Below, one piece after another: positions 32,718-41,119 of a stretch of 64,000 nt of DNA. The position numbers were made by a program, and so were the translations under genes. Source of the DNA: Mesorhizobium sp. ES1-1 (GTDB lineage: Bacteria; Pseudomonadota; Alphaproteobacteria; Rhizobiales; Rhizobiaceae); assembly GCF_020164785.1 (NCBI RefSeq), contig NZ_JAIUGX010000004.1, forward strand, positions 186,001 through 250,000, given 5' to 3'. The notes below the pieces were generated by a model. It did no database searches. It saw nothing but the letters and a program-made list of their open reading frames with translations, and was not told the origin of the DNA. Each line of letters starts with the position of its first letter. The first letter of the stretch is position 1.

Positions 32718-32832
32718 GTTTACCTCGCGATGCGCGGCCCTGTCGAATGATCGGTCCTTATTCGCCATCTCACGCCTGCGGCATTTTCTTGTCCCAGAGC
32801 GACATAGGGCTTGCACGTCACTGAAAATCGAC

Positions 32833-32848
32833 ATAAACATATGTTTAT
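32833..32848. promoter_or_regulatory. 16-bp perfect palindrome, candidate SahR-type operator
   Basis: ATAAACAT-ATGTTTAT is an exact palindrome in a short AT-rich island between the divergent TrmO-like and ArsR-methyltransferase genes, ending 24 bp before the latter's ATG. ArsR-type regulators bind such sites, and autoregulation together with metF control is the likely role. Confidence 0.65.
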
Positions 32849-32872
32849 ATCTTTTTCAAAGAGAATACGCTG

Positions 32873-33895
32873 ATGCATGTCTCGCTCGACACCATGGTGG
32901 ATACGTTGAAGGCAGCGGCCGAATCCAGCCGGCTGCGCATATTGGCACTGTTGTCGCGTGGCGACCTCACCGTTTCGGATCTTACCGAAATTCTCGGCCA
33001 ATCGCAGCCGCGCGTTTCGCGCCACCTGAAACTCTTGCTGGAGGCCGGGCTGATCGGCCGCTACCAGGAAGGCTCGTGGGCCTTCTTCCGGCTGTCCGAC
33101 ACGGATGCCGCGCGCGACTTCGTTACCGGCCTGGTTTCCGGAATTCGCGGGGCCGATCCGCAGGTCGAGCGCGATCTCGAGCGGCTTTCTTCGGTCAAAC
33201 GCAAGCGGCAGGACCGCGCTGCCCAATATTTCTCAGTGAACGCGGCGAGCTGGGATCACATTCGCTCGCTGCATGTGCCGGACCGTGCGGTCGAAGCGGC
33301 GTTGCTGAAACTGGTCGGCAAACGACCGTTCCAGGCGATGCTGGATCTCGGCACCGGGACGGGGCGGCTGCTGGAGATATTCTCCCCGCTCTACAGGCGC
33401 GGCATCGGCATCGACATGTCGCGCGAGATGCTGACCGTGGCGCGCGCCAATCTCGACAAGGCCGGCGTTTCGAACGCGCAGGTACGGCAAGGTGATATTT
33501 TTTCGCCGCCGGTCGAGCGCGACGCCTTCGATCTCGTCACCATCCATCAGGTGCTGCACTATCTCGACGATCCTGGCCGCGCCATCCACGAGGCGGCGCG
33601 GTTGCTGCGTCCGGCAGGCCGGCTGGTCATCGTCGATTTCGCGCCGCACACGCTGGAGTTCCTGCGCGAAGAGCACGCGCATGCGAGGCTCGGCTTTTCC
33701 GACCGGCAGATCGCCGACTGGTTTGGCGAAGCCGGACTCGATCTGGAGGATTCCCAGGAGTTCGAGCCGCGCGGCGGCAGCGAGGCGAAGCTTACCGTCA
33801 AGCTCTGGCTCGGCCGCGACCGCCGCCTGTTGGTGGCCGATCCTTCCGCCGACGCCAGTCAGCTAAAAGTGAACCCGGTAGGGGAAATCGCCTGA
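32873..33895 (+). CDS. ArsR-family regulator fused to SAM-dependent methyltransferase domain (SahR-like)
   Basis: A 340-residue fusion. Residues 1-95 are a winged-helix ArsR domain (LRILALLSRGDLTVSDLTEILGQSQPRVSRHLKLLLEAGLIGR). Residues 115-310 are a class I methyltransferase domain with motif I MLDLGTGTGRLLE near residue 156. The ArsR cysteine metal sites are absent. This layout matches SahR-type regulators that sense SAH or SAM and control methionine cycle genes. The stop overlaps the metF start by one base, which supports that role. Whether the methyltransferase domain is catalytic or only a ligand sensor is not shown by sequence. Confidence 0.9.
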   Translation: MHVSLDTMVDTLKAAAESSRLRILALLSRGDLTVSDLTEILGQSQPRVSRHLKLLLEAGLIGRYQEGSWAFFRLSDTDAARDFVTGLVSGIRGADPQVERDLERLSSVKRKRQDRAAQYFSVNAASWDHIRSLHVPDRAVEAALLKLVGKRPFQAMLDLGTGTGRLLEIFSPLYRRGIGIDMSREMLTVARANLDKAGVSNAQVRQGDIFSPPVERDAFDLVTIHQVLHYLDDPGRAIHEAARLLRPAGRLVIVDFAPHTLEFLREEHAHARLGFSDRQIADWFGEAGLDLEDSQEFEPRGGSEAKLTVKLWLGRDRRLLVADPSADASQLKVNPVGEIA

Positions 33896-34806
33896 TGAAC
33901 CAGTTCCGCTTCTCCCGCCGCCCCGACATTGGCGACAAGGTCACGGTTTCCTTCGAGTTCTTCCCGCCGAAGAATGACGAGATGGAGGCGAGACTTTGGG
34001 ACACGGTCACGCGGCTCGAGCCACTTGATCCTCAATTCGTCTCGGTGACCTATGGCGCAGGTGGTTCGACACGCGAGCGCACGGCGCGCACCATAGGACG
34101 CATCCTGAAGGAGACCAGCCTGACGCCGGCGGCCCACATGACTTGCGTCGATGCCGCGCGCCATGAGGTCGATGCGGTGATCCGTGAATTCGCCGATCTG
34201 GGCGTGAAGCGCTTCGTCGCCTTGCGCGGCGATCCGGCCGAAGGCGTCGGCTCGGCCTACCGGCCGCATGCCGAAGGCTATGCCAACGGCGCTGAACTGG
34301 TTGGCGCCCTGAAGGGCGCCGGCGATTTCGACATTTCGGTTTCGGCCTATCCGGAGAAACATCCCGAGAGCCCCGACTTCGCCACCGACATCGACATGCT
34401 GAAGCGCAAGGTCGACAATGGCGCGACGCGGGCGATCACCCAGTTCTTCTTCGACAATGATCTCTACGAGCGCTATGTCGAACGGGTGCGCCGCGCGGGC
34501 ATCTACATCCCGATCGTGCCTGGCATCCTGCCGGTGCATAATTTCACCCAGGTCGCCAATTTCTCGGCGCGTTGCGGCGCGCTGGTTCCAGCCTGGCTGG
34601 CCGAACGCTTCGAAGGCCTGCGCAACGACGCGCAGACACACGCGCTGGTGGCCTCGGCGGTAGCCGCGGAACAGGTGATGGACCTGGTGGAACGCGGCGT
34701 GGGCGATTTCCATTTCTACACGATGAACCGGGCCGATCTGGTCTTCGCCATCTGCCACATGATCGGCATCCGCTCGCATGAGGTGGCGGGTTCAGCAGCG
34801 GCTTAA
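33895..34806 (+). CDS. metF: Methylenetetrahydrofolate reductase
   Basis: A 303-residue FAD enzyme that reduces 5,10-methylene-THF to 5-methyl-THF, the methyl donor for methionine synthesis. Family marks are VSFEFFPPKNDEME near residue 17 (with the catalytic Glu), FVSVTYGAGGSTRERT, the HMTCVDA segment, RFVALRGDP and ITQFFFDNDLYERYV. Length is normal for the bacterial form. It starts within the stop of the upstream ArsR-methyltransferase gene and should be controlled by it. A strong terminator follows 21 bp after the stop. Confidence 0.96.
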   Translation: MNQFRFSRRPDIGDKVTVSFEFFPPKNDEMEARLWDTVTRLEPLDPQFVSVTYGAGGSTRERTARTIGRILKETSLTPAAHMTCVDAARHEVDAVIREFADLGVKRFVALRGDPAEGVGSAYRPHAEGYANGAELVGALKGAGDFDISVSAYPEKHPESPDFATDIDMLKRKVDNGATRAITQFFFDNDLYERYVERVRRAGIYIPIVPGILPVHNFTQVANFSARCGALVPAWLAERFEGLRNDAQTHALVASAVAAEQVMDLVERGVGDFHFYTMNRADLVFAICHMIGIRSHEVAGSAAA

Positions 34807-34827
34807 CGCGAAGGCCCCAAGATGCGC

Positions 34828-34853
34828 AAAGGCCGGGTACATACCCGGCCTTT
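34828..34853 (+). terminator. Rho-independent terminator after metF
   Basis: AAAGGCCGGGT, loop ACAT, ACCCGGCCTTT: a perfect 11-bp stem ending in TTT, 21 bp after the metF stop. Confidence 0.9.
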
Positions 34854-34888
34854 CGAACTGTTGGATGTTGGTCTTCCCGTCTTGGCGG

Positions 34889-34975
34889 TCAGGGAAGAAA
34901 GCCCATGATGAGGGCTCCGATGAACGCAAACGCTGCACAGATCATCAATGCGTTGATAGGCCTCGTAAGTCCCAT
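34889..34975 (-). CDS. 28-residue single-helix membrane microprotein
   Basis: An ATG at 34975 on the minus strand opens a 28-codon frame. The product starts MGLTRPINALMICAAFAF and ends IGALIMGFLP. After a short basic start (Arg5) it is a single hydrophobic helix of about 20 residues ending Phe-Leu-Pro. AAGAGGAGG lies 10 nt upstream of the ATG, slightly far but strong. The frame ends in TGA just outside the metF terminator, and the gene stands alone. Small membrane proteins of this type are often missed by gene callers. A competing 12-codon ATG frame closer to the ribosome-binding site is less protein-like. No function can be assigned. Confidence 0.55.
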   Translation of the reverse strand: MGLTRPINALMICAAFAFIGALIMGFLP

Positions 34976-35446
34976 GACGACATAGCCTCCTCTTAAAGAG
35001 CTATGTCAGGGAGTCTAGGTTCATTTGTGCCACAGGCAAGCGGAAATGTGCCGAATCGCGCCGCAATTGCCGATCCTGCGGTTGGGCTTTCTGCATTAGG
35101 CTTTGAAACTCCTAGCGAAAACCCCGGTTCACGGCTGTGAATAAATTGTGACGGCGGTGTGTCTGGGCCGTGCCATCACAGCCCTACCGCCCATAGCCCA
35201 CGCCGTCATGACGATGGTATCCGGGATCCGAGACTGCTGCATCGGCCGTCGCGGACAGTCGGCATATGACGACTGCCCCTGCGCATTACCGAGGGTATAT
35301 TGATGCCGTCGTTCGGGTGCCGATGATCGAGACTTTCGCGTTGTTGGAACGGAACGATTGCCACCGGCCGCTGGCCAATGCGGAAAATTCGGTCCTCAGC
35401 TGTCGACGCGACCGTCCGGGGGATCGCGGGTACTGGGAGCGATGAA
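34976..35446. other. 470-bp region without a recognisable gene
   Basis: The stretch between the microprotein and the Gly-rich protein holds no ORF I would call. It should contain a promoter for each of the two diverging genes, but no clear -35/-10 pair stands out. An in-frame upstream extension of the Gly-rich protein from 35378 is possible. Confidence 0.5.
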
Positions 35447-37315
35447 ATGGAACAGCCCAACAAGGCAATTGCGGTCCGCAGTGTAATTTTCCGCAATCAG
35501 GGTGACTATCGCAACGCGCCCTACCAGACAGGCTCGGGCCTGATCTACTTCCGCATGATTTTGGCGCTGTCAGCCCCGATACCGACCGCACTCGCCTTCG
35601 GTGCGGAACTCGCTGGCAGCTTGATGGGCAGAAACGTATGGGTTCACTCCAGCTTCGTGAAGAGGTTGAAGCCGAAGCAAGCCGCTTTGACCGTCCACAA
35701 TTTCATCGCGGGAATGACGGCAAGCGTCGTGTCGCTCGACATGATTTCGCGTCTCTCCTTCCTGGAATATCTCTGCCGGTTCATCGAAACGAGAAGGGAT
35801 GCGACGGGATTCGAGTCGATCCTCTCGACAACGATCGAATCGACATGGGCGTTCTGCGACGACGAACTTGCCGATTACGCATTGCGCGTCTGGTCGAAGT
35901 TCGTGCCGGCGGGTGCATTGGCTCAACGCAACGGTCTCTTTGCCGTCAACGCAAGTTCTTCTACGGTCGAACTCTTCAGCCCCGACGACGTCAAACGCCT
36001 GGATCCAGGCCGAATTTCGCGCACGGTGCCTAACGGACAGTTTGGTAAATTTACCGGTCGTGGCGGAGGTTACGGGCCAGGCGGCGGCCATGGCGCCGGT
36101 GGTGGCGGCTATGGCCCCGGTGGTGGCGGCTATGGACCTGGCGGCGGATACGGACGCGGCGGTGGTTTTGGCGCCGGCGGAGGTTACGGGCCGGGCGGCT
36201 ATGGCCCCGGTGGTGGCGACTATGGACCTGGCGGCGGATACGGACCCGGCGGTGGTTTTGGCGTCGGCGGAGGTTACGGGCCGGGCGGCTATGGCCCCGG
36301 TGGAGGCGGCTATGGACCTGGCGGCGGATACGGACCCGGTGGTGGTTTTGGCGCCGGCGGAGGTTATGGGCCGGGCGGCGGCCATGGCCCCGGTGGTGGC
36401 TATGGACCGGGCGGCGGCTTTGGCTTTGGCAACGGCCAGGGCCGCGGCGGATATGGGCCTGGCGGTGGCTTTGGAGCAGCCGGAGGGTACGGGCCGGATG
36501 GCAGCTATGGTCTCGGCGGCGGGTCAGGTCTCGGAAACAATGGCAGCCGACAGCCCGGCGGGGCCGGCGGTGGATTTGGTCTCGGAGGTGGAGCTGGTTT
36601 CGACGGCGGCTTTGGTGTTGGCGGCAACTCCGGACTGGGCGGGGCATTTGGCCTTGGGGGCGGATTTGGCATGAATGGCGGCGCGCCCGAACTGGGCGGC
36701 CCGTTTGGAAGAGGTAAGTCTCCTGCTGACCAAAGGACGTCTGGCCACAGTTCAGCGAAGGACAAGGGCATCGTTGGCGGCGCGATGGCGGCCGCAGGGT
36801 ATACGATTTTTGCAATAGAGGGCGCCACTGCCACCGCCGTCGTGCTGGGTTTCTCGGGAGTTATGGTGATTGGCATGGGTATCGGTCAGATGGTCTTGGG
36901 GGGGGCGGGGGGTGGCACCGAGCCGATCCCGAAGGATGGAGGCGTCGACACGTCGACCAATTCGGGGGGTGGCGTGCCCAAGGATGAGGGTGATGCCGGC
37001 GGCGAGGCGACCGAAGGTGTTCCCGTCGTGACCGAGCCAGAGCCCGAGGATCCAAACAAGAAGCCCGATCCGAATGCGTCGCGTCCCGATCCGAACGCCT
37101 ATTATCCGGCGCCCGACGATGGCGATGGCGGCCCCAACAGTCGCGCCGCGGGTTTTCCGAACTCCTTCGACACATTTCCGGCGCCCGATGGAGAAAGCGG
37201 GGTCGGTCCAAGAGCCGCGGGCGTGGAATTGAGGAGCCTAGGCGTCGCGCTGGGAAAGGGTCTGGAGTCTACGATACGCGTGATGGGCCCTCAAAGCTTT
37301 CGCGTCGCCTACTGA
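35447..37315 (+). CDS. Unrecognised Gly/Tyr-rich repeat protein with hydrophobic segments
   Basis: A 622-residue protein of no family I recognise. Residues 1-190 form a mixed-composition domain with a hydrophobic stretch around 37-60 (MILALSAPIPTALAFGAELA). Residues about 205-420 are almost wholly Gly, Tyr, Pro and Phe in GYGPGGG/GGGFG units. A hydrophobic hairpin-like stretch follows near 445-485 (GGAMAAAGYTIFAIEGATATAV and onward). The tail is acidic and Pro/Asn-rich (PEPEDPNKKPDPN). It has no obvious signal peptide. The composition resembles low-complexity structural or phase-separating proteins. The start at 35447 has GGGAG upstream; 35378 is an alternative. Encoded alone. Confidence 0.7.
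   Translation: MEQPNKAIAVRSVIFRNQGDYRNAPYQTGSGLIYFRMILALSAPIPTALAFGAELAGSLMGRNVWVHSSFVKRLKPKQAALTVHNFIAGMTASVVSLDMISRLSFLEYLCRFIETRRDATGFESILSTTIESTWAFCDDELADYALRVWSKFVPAGALAQRNGLFAVNASSSTVELFSPDDVKRLDPGRISRTVPNGQFGKFTGRGGGYGPGGGHGAGGGGYGPGGGGYGPGGGYGRGGGFGAGGGYGPGGYGPGGGDYGPGGGYGPGGGFGVGGGYGPGGYGPGGGGYGPGGGYGPGGGFGAGGGYGPGGGHGPGGGYGPGGGFGFGNGQGRGGYGPGGGFGAAGGYGPDGSYGLGGGSGLGNNGSRQPGGAGGGFGLGGGAGFDGGFGVGGNSGLGGAFGLGGGFGMNGGAPELGGPFGRGKSPADQRTSGHSSAKDKGIVGGAMAAAGYTIFAIEGATATAVVLGFSGVMVIGMGIGQMVLGGAGGGTEPIPKDGGVDTSTNSGGGVPKDEGDAGGEATEGVPVVTEPEPEDPNKKPDPNASRPDPNAYYPAPDDGDGGPNSRAAGFPNSFDTFPAPDGESGVGPRAAGVELRSLGVALGKGLESTIRVMGPQSFRVAY
36067..36360 (+). repeat. 90-bp tandem repeat (minisatellite) inside the Gly-rich gene
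   Basis: Units at 36181-36270 and 36271-36360 differ at 4 of 90 positions, giving a 30-residue protein repeat. A related 114-bp unit precedes them (36067-36180), and a diverging partial unit begins at 36361. Near-identity of adjacent units, including third codon positions, indicates recent tandem duplication. Confidence 0.85.
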
Positions 37316-37381
37316 CGGCAAGGCACCTTCGAGCCGGACAGGCAGCCGGAGATAGCTTCGATGGCCTGTCATGATGAGGTG

Positions 37382-38299
37382 CTACCGCCGCCCGAACAGC
37401 CGTCCGTCTATGGTGACAAGTCCCAGCGCGATCAGCATCACGCCGCCGACCTCGAACAGTTCAAGCCGTTCGCCGAGGAACAGAAAGCCAAGCAGCATCG
37501 CGCTGGCCGGCACGATGAGCGTTACCAGCGACGCATTGGTGGCGCCGGCCGAAGCGACGAGGTTGAAATAGAGAATATAGGCAAAGGCCGTGGAGAGCAG
37601 CGCCAGCGCGAACACCGCCGTCCAGACCTGCGGCGACGCCATGAAAAGACCTTCTGGACCATAGGTCAGCAGCACCACCGGGATCATGATGATGGTGGAT
37701 GCAGTCAATTGCCCGGTGGCGATGACCGGCGAGGGCACGCCCTTGAAGCGGCGGGCAATCATCAGGGCGACGCCATAGGACAGGGAAGCGCCGATCAGAG
37801 CGAATTTTGCCCAGACCGGGCCGCCCAGCCCGGCAAGCAGGCCAGGGCCGATCATGACAGCGGTGCCGGCGACCCCCAGCGCAATGCCGGCGAGCTTGTT
37901 CCAGGAGAGTTTTTCGTCTGCTGTCAGCGCATTGGCGAAGAGCAGCGTCCAGAACGGCGTCGTGGCGTTGAGCACCGAGGCGACCCCGGCGCCAAGCTGA
38001 GTCTGGCCGGCGAAGATCAGCGAGAAGGGCACGACGTTGTTGGTCAGCGCCAGCAGGAAGAACAGGCCGGCGTGAGGAAGGGCGAGGCCGAATGACGGTC
38101 TACGGATCATCAGATACAGTTGGAGCGCAATCGCGGCGATAGCGACGCGCAAGAGCACCAGCACCAGCGGGTGAAGCTCGGCGACCGCGATGCGGGCGAA
38201 GAAGAACGAACCGCCCCAGATCGCGCCGAGCAGTAGCAACTGCCCCCAGTCGGTCAGCGTCATTGGACCGCGCGGCGGCGATGCAGCGGCAATTGCCAT
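37382..38299 (-). CDS. DMT-superfamily (EamA) transporter
   Basis: A 305-residue inner-membrane protein with ten predicted helices in two EamA repeats. The first begins LLLLGAIWGGSFFFARIAV and the second begins FALIGASLSYGVALMIARRF. Such proteins usually export amino acids or metabolites. The start at 38299 has AGGG at about 11 nt; an upstream ATG at 38332 would add 11 residues and lies next to a short tandem repeat. It is divergent from an ornithine-decarboxylase-type gene, but a functional link to polyamine export is speculative. Confidence 0.88.
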   Translation of the reverse strand: MAIAAASPPRGPMTLTDWGQLLLLGAIWGGSFFFARIAVAELHPLVLVLLRVAIAAIALQLYLMIRRPSFGLALPHAGLFFLLALTNNVVPFSLIFAGQTQLGAGVASVLNATTPFWTLLFANALTADEKLSWNKLAGIALGVAGTAVMIGPGLLAGLGGPVWAKFALIGASLSYGVALMIARRFKGVPSPVIATGQLTASTIIMIPVVLLTYGPEGLFMASPQVWTAVFALALLSTAFAYILYFNLVASAGATNASLVTLIVPASAMLLGFLFLGERLELFEVGGVMLIALGLVTIDGRLFGRR

Positions 38300-38333
38300 G
38301 TGAAAATCATCCCTGAGCGAGCGGTCGGACATG

Positions 38334-38372
38334 GGTATATCCGGTAGGCATATCCGGATGGGCATATCGGGT
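38334..38372. repeat. Three 13-bp tandem direct repeats upstream of the DMT gene
   Basis: GGTATATCCGGTA, GGCATATCCGGAT and GGGCATATCGGGT follow one another without gaps (38334-38346, 38347-38359, 38360-38372). The shared core is G(T/C)ATATC(C/G)GG. Their position just upstream of the DMT start suggests an iterated regulator site. Confidence 0.5.
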
Positions 38373-38523
38373 CCCGCGGTAAGCGCCACCCGAAACCCGA
38401 TCGCCGCGAACGATAGCGCCGCTCGAGACTAGCGCCGCTGCGTCAGGCGCGTAAGACACAGAATTGTTTTCATTGGCCGTTAGCTTGGCTTAATTGTGCG
38501 CGGCTCAGATCAAGGATTTGTCG

Positions 38524-39744
38524 ATGCAGCGATTCGAGAATGCCCGCGAGGCGGCACTGGCGCTTCGCCCGGACGATCCGGTCTACTGCTTCCGGCCGCA
38601 GGTGCTCAAGGACGATGCCAGGCAGTTCATGGGCATGTTCCCCGGCAAGACGGCCTATGCCGTCAAGACCAATGGCGAGCCGATCGTGCTGAAAGCATTG
38701 GTCGAGGCCGGCGTCTCCGCTTTCGACGTCGCTTCGCCGGGAGAGTTCGCCGCCGTGCGCGCCGTCTCGAGCGACGCCGAGATGCTCTACATGCACCCCG
38801 TCAAGGCGCAGTCGGACATCAAGCTGGCGCTGGAGAAATACGCCATCCGCGTCATCTCGCTCGACCATGAGGACGAGATCACCAAGCTGACAAGGGTGGT
38901 GCGCGCGCTCGACATCGATCCGGGCACGATCAGCGTGTTCGTGCGCGTCCAGACCAAGGGCCATGCCGCCTATGAACTGTCGAAGAAATTCGGCGCCGGA
39001 CCGGCCTATGCCGTCGAGCTCGCCGAGCGGCTCAACCGCACCGGCTACAAGGTTGGCCTTTGCTTCCATGTCGGCAGCCAGATCGAGGATCCCGACACTT
39101 ACGAGCGGGCGCTGGCCTCGGCCGACTGGGTGCGCAACCGGCTGACCTTCGACATTGCCGGGCTCGATGTCGGCGGCGGCTTTCCGGCCGAATACGGGCT
39201 CGACCCAAACCGCAAGCAGGTCGAGATGCCGTCGCTCGGCCAGATCATGTCACGGCTGTCGGGCGACCTCAAGGAATACCAGTTCGACAAGATGCCGCTG
39301 GTGGCCGAGCCGGGCAGGGTGATCGTTGCGCGCTGCCTGTCGCTCATCGTGCGCGTGCTGTTGCGCAAGGGCAAGCGGCTCTACATCAATGATGGCATCT
39401 GGGCGTCGCTGTCGGACTCATGGACCGGCAAGATCACCCTGCCGGCACGCTTCATTCCCGACCCCGCGATCCGCTCGCGCAATGGCGAGGAGAAGAACAT
39501 CGTGCCCTTCAAGGTCTGCGGCGCGACCTGCGATTCCGTCGACATCCTGTCGCGGCCGTTCTGGCTGCCGGAAACCGTCGATACCGGCGACTGGATCGAG
39601 ATCGGCCATATCGGCGCCTACTCGCTGTCGCTCAGGACCCGCTTCAACGGCTTTTATCCCGACACCTTCGTCGAGGTGACGACGCCCTTCGACGAAGGCG
39701 ACGCGCCACAGGGGTTTGCGAGCTTGGAGACGATGGCGGACTGA
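38524..39744 (+). CDS. Ornithine/lysine decarboxylase-type PLP enzyme (fold III)
   Basis: A 406-residue alanine-racemase-fold decarboxylase. The PLP lysine is in TAYAVKTNGEP (K48). HVGSQ and DVGGGFPAEY follow, with the catalytic Cys in CGATCDSVD near residue 336, which identifies ornithine, lysine or diamine-forming decarboxylases. The expected product is putrescine, or cadaverine if lysine is used. The length (about 400) and motif set fit the rhizobial ornithine/lysine decarboxylase family. The start at 38524 has AAGGAT upstream; a TTG ten codons earlier is unlikely. No polyamine-type leader RNA was recognised in the 134-bp leader gap. Confidence 0.9.
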   Translation: MQRFENAREAALALRPDDPVYCFRPQVLKDDARQFMGMFPGKTAYAVKTNGEPIVLKALVEAGVSAFDVASPGEFAAVRAVSSDAEMLYMHPVKAQSDIKLALEKYAIRVISLDHEDEITKLTRVVRALDIDPGTISVFVRVQTKGHAAYELSKKFGAGPAYAVELAERLNRTGYKVGLCFHVGSQIEDPDTYERALASADWVRNRLTFDIAGLDVGGGFPAEYGLDPNRKQVEMPSLGQIMSRLSGDLKEYQFDKMPLVAEPGRVIVARCLSLIVRVLLRKGKRLYINDGIWASLSDSWTGKITLPARFIPDPAIRSRNGEEKNIVPFKVCGATCDSVDILSRPFWLPETVDTGDWIEIGHIGAYSLSLRTRFNGFYPDTFVEVTTPFDEGDAPQGFASLETMAD

Positions 39745-39747
39745 GTT

Positions 39748-39775
39748 CTTCCTTCTGCCCTGTGGGAGAAGGAAG
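39748..39775. terminator. Bidirectional hairpin / REP remnant between convergent genes
   Basis: CTTCCTTCT-gCCC-TGT-GGG-AGAAGGAAG forms a 12-bp stem with one bulged G. It fills the 36-bp gap between the decarboxylase and lytic transglycosylase stops. The sequence resembles a fragment of a common rhizobial repeat (CCTTCT...GTGGGAGAAGG) and probably serves as a shared terminator. Confidence 0.65.
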
Positions 39776-39780
39776 ATGAG

Positions 39781-40959
39781 CTACAATTTCCCCAGCAACT
39801 CCGGCGTCGGCCAGCCATCTACGGCCATGCCGAGGCGCATCTGTTCCTTGCGGATGGCTTCCCTGGTGTTGGTGCCGAGGATACCGTCGACGGTGCCGAC
39901 GTCATAGCCCCTGGCTTCCAGCTTGGTCTGCAAGGCTTTCATCTGGTCGCCATCGAGGCCGGGTTCGGGATTGCGCGGGTCGAATCTGGGCGCGCCGGCA
40001 AGACGGGCCGCAAGGTTGGCCGCGGTCAGCGCGTAGGTGAAGGACTGGTTCCACTCGAGGTAGACATCGAAATTGTCATAGGTGAGGAAGGCCGGGCCCT
40101 TGCGCCCCATTGGCAGCGCCAGGCCGGCCTTCAGGCCATTGTCGACGAGCGGCGCACCGCTGGGATAGGTGACGCCCCACTGCGCCCATTGCGTCAACGG
40201 CAATTTGTTGGTGCGGCCGGTCTGGTCCCACGGCATGTCATCGGGCACGCGGACTTCCTCGATCCAGGGCTGGTCGCGCTTCCAGCCGCGCGACTGTATC
40301 TTGCTGGCCGTGGTCATGATCACGTCCGGCGCACTGCCGCGCAGGTCGATCTTGCCGTCGCCATCGCCGTCGACGCCATGCGCCAGATAGTCGGACGGAA
40401 GGATCTGCGTCTGGCCGATCTCGCCGGCCCAGGCACCCTCGACATCGGCCGGCACGACACCGCGGTCGATGAGTTCCAGGAGCGGCACGAGTTGCTGCCG
40501 AAACAGGTCCGGACGGCGGCAATCATGCGCCAGCGTGACGAGCGCATTGAGCGTATGGAAATCACCCTGCACGGCGCCGAAATCGGTTTCGAGCGCCCAG
40601 AATGCGGCGATGATGGGCGGCTGGACACCGAATTGCTGGTGGGCGCGGGCGAAGACTTCCGCGTATTTCTTTAAATTGGCCGCGCCCTGCTTCAGCCGGT
40701 AGGCCGAGATCATGCGGTTGGAGAATTCGATGAAGGTCTGGGTGAAGACGCCCTGCGCGCGGTCGCGCGCCAGCGCCTTCTCGTCGATGGTGGCGGCTTC
40801 CAGCGCCGCGAGACCGACAGCGCCTGCGCCGGCAGCCTTGGCTTCCGTGGCAACGCCTTGCTTCCAGGTTTCAAAATCGCCGCCGCATTGCTGCGCCATT
40901 GCCGGCAGGGCCGTGGCGCACATGAACAGCGCCGCGAGAGCATGGAGACGCAAGTGCAT
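39781..40959 (-). CDS. Lytic murein transglycosylase, MltB-type (SLT_2 + PG-binding)
   Basis: A 392-residue periplasmic enzyme with a cleavable signal peptide (ending AMA-Q near residue 22). The SLT_2 catalytic domain (about 25-320) has the active Glu in FWALETDFGAVQGDF near residue 125, plus AGEIGQTQILPSDYL. A C-terminal peptidoglycan-binding domain follows (DGDQMKALQTKLEARGYDVGTVDGILGTNTREAIRKEQ). It cleaves glycan strands with 1,6-anhydro-MurNAc formation. There is no lipobox, so it is soluble, unlike E. coli MltB. It precedes the GH25 gene in the genome, in the same orientation. Confidence 0.93.
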   Translation of the reverse strand: MHLRLHALAALFMCATALPAMAQQCGGDFETWKQGVATEAKAAGAGAVGLAALEAATIDEKALARDRAQGVFTQTFIEFSNRMISAYRLKQGAANLKKYAEVFARAHQQFGVQPPIIAAFWALETDFGAVQGDFHTLNALVTLAHDCRRPDLFRQQLVPLLELIDRGVVPADVEGAWAGEIGQTQILPSDYLAHGVDGDGDGKIDLRGSAPDVIMTTASKIQSRGWKRDQPWIEEVRVPDDMPWDQTGRTNKLPLTQWAQWGVTYPSGAPLVDNGLKAGLALPMGRKGPAFLTYDNFDVYLEWNQSFTYALTAANLAARLAGAPRFDPRNPEPGLDGDQMKALQTKLEARGYDVGTVDGILGTNTREAIRKEQMRLGMAVDGWPTPELLGKL

Positions 40960-41119
40960 CGGCTTCCTTTCGAAACGGACGGGGGATCATCGTGCTAGCC
41001 TTGGCGCCCCAACGCCTTGGATCGCCCGGCGGTTGCACTCGTCACCGCTGGCTGTGTCGAAAAGCAGGCGACAGGTCCGGTGTCAACGTTTCTTCTTCCC
41101 CGGCGCGGTGTTGAAAGCG

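Noticed and set aside
32718..32872. Possible SAM or SAH riboswitch before the ArsR-methyltransferase/metF genes
   Set aside because: No conserved riboswitch pairing could be recognised in this short AT-rich gap; a protein operator explains it better.
36067..36440. Regular repeats that might be read as a CRISPR array
   Set aside because: Units are directly adjacent, lack unique spacers and stay in coding frame, so this is a coding minisatellite.
35570..36815. Arg/His-rich and Ala-rich minus-strand frames across the Gly-rich gene
   Set aside because: They arise from reading the GGN-rich minisatellite backwards; no ribosome-binding site or domain.
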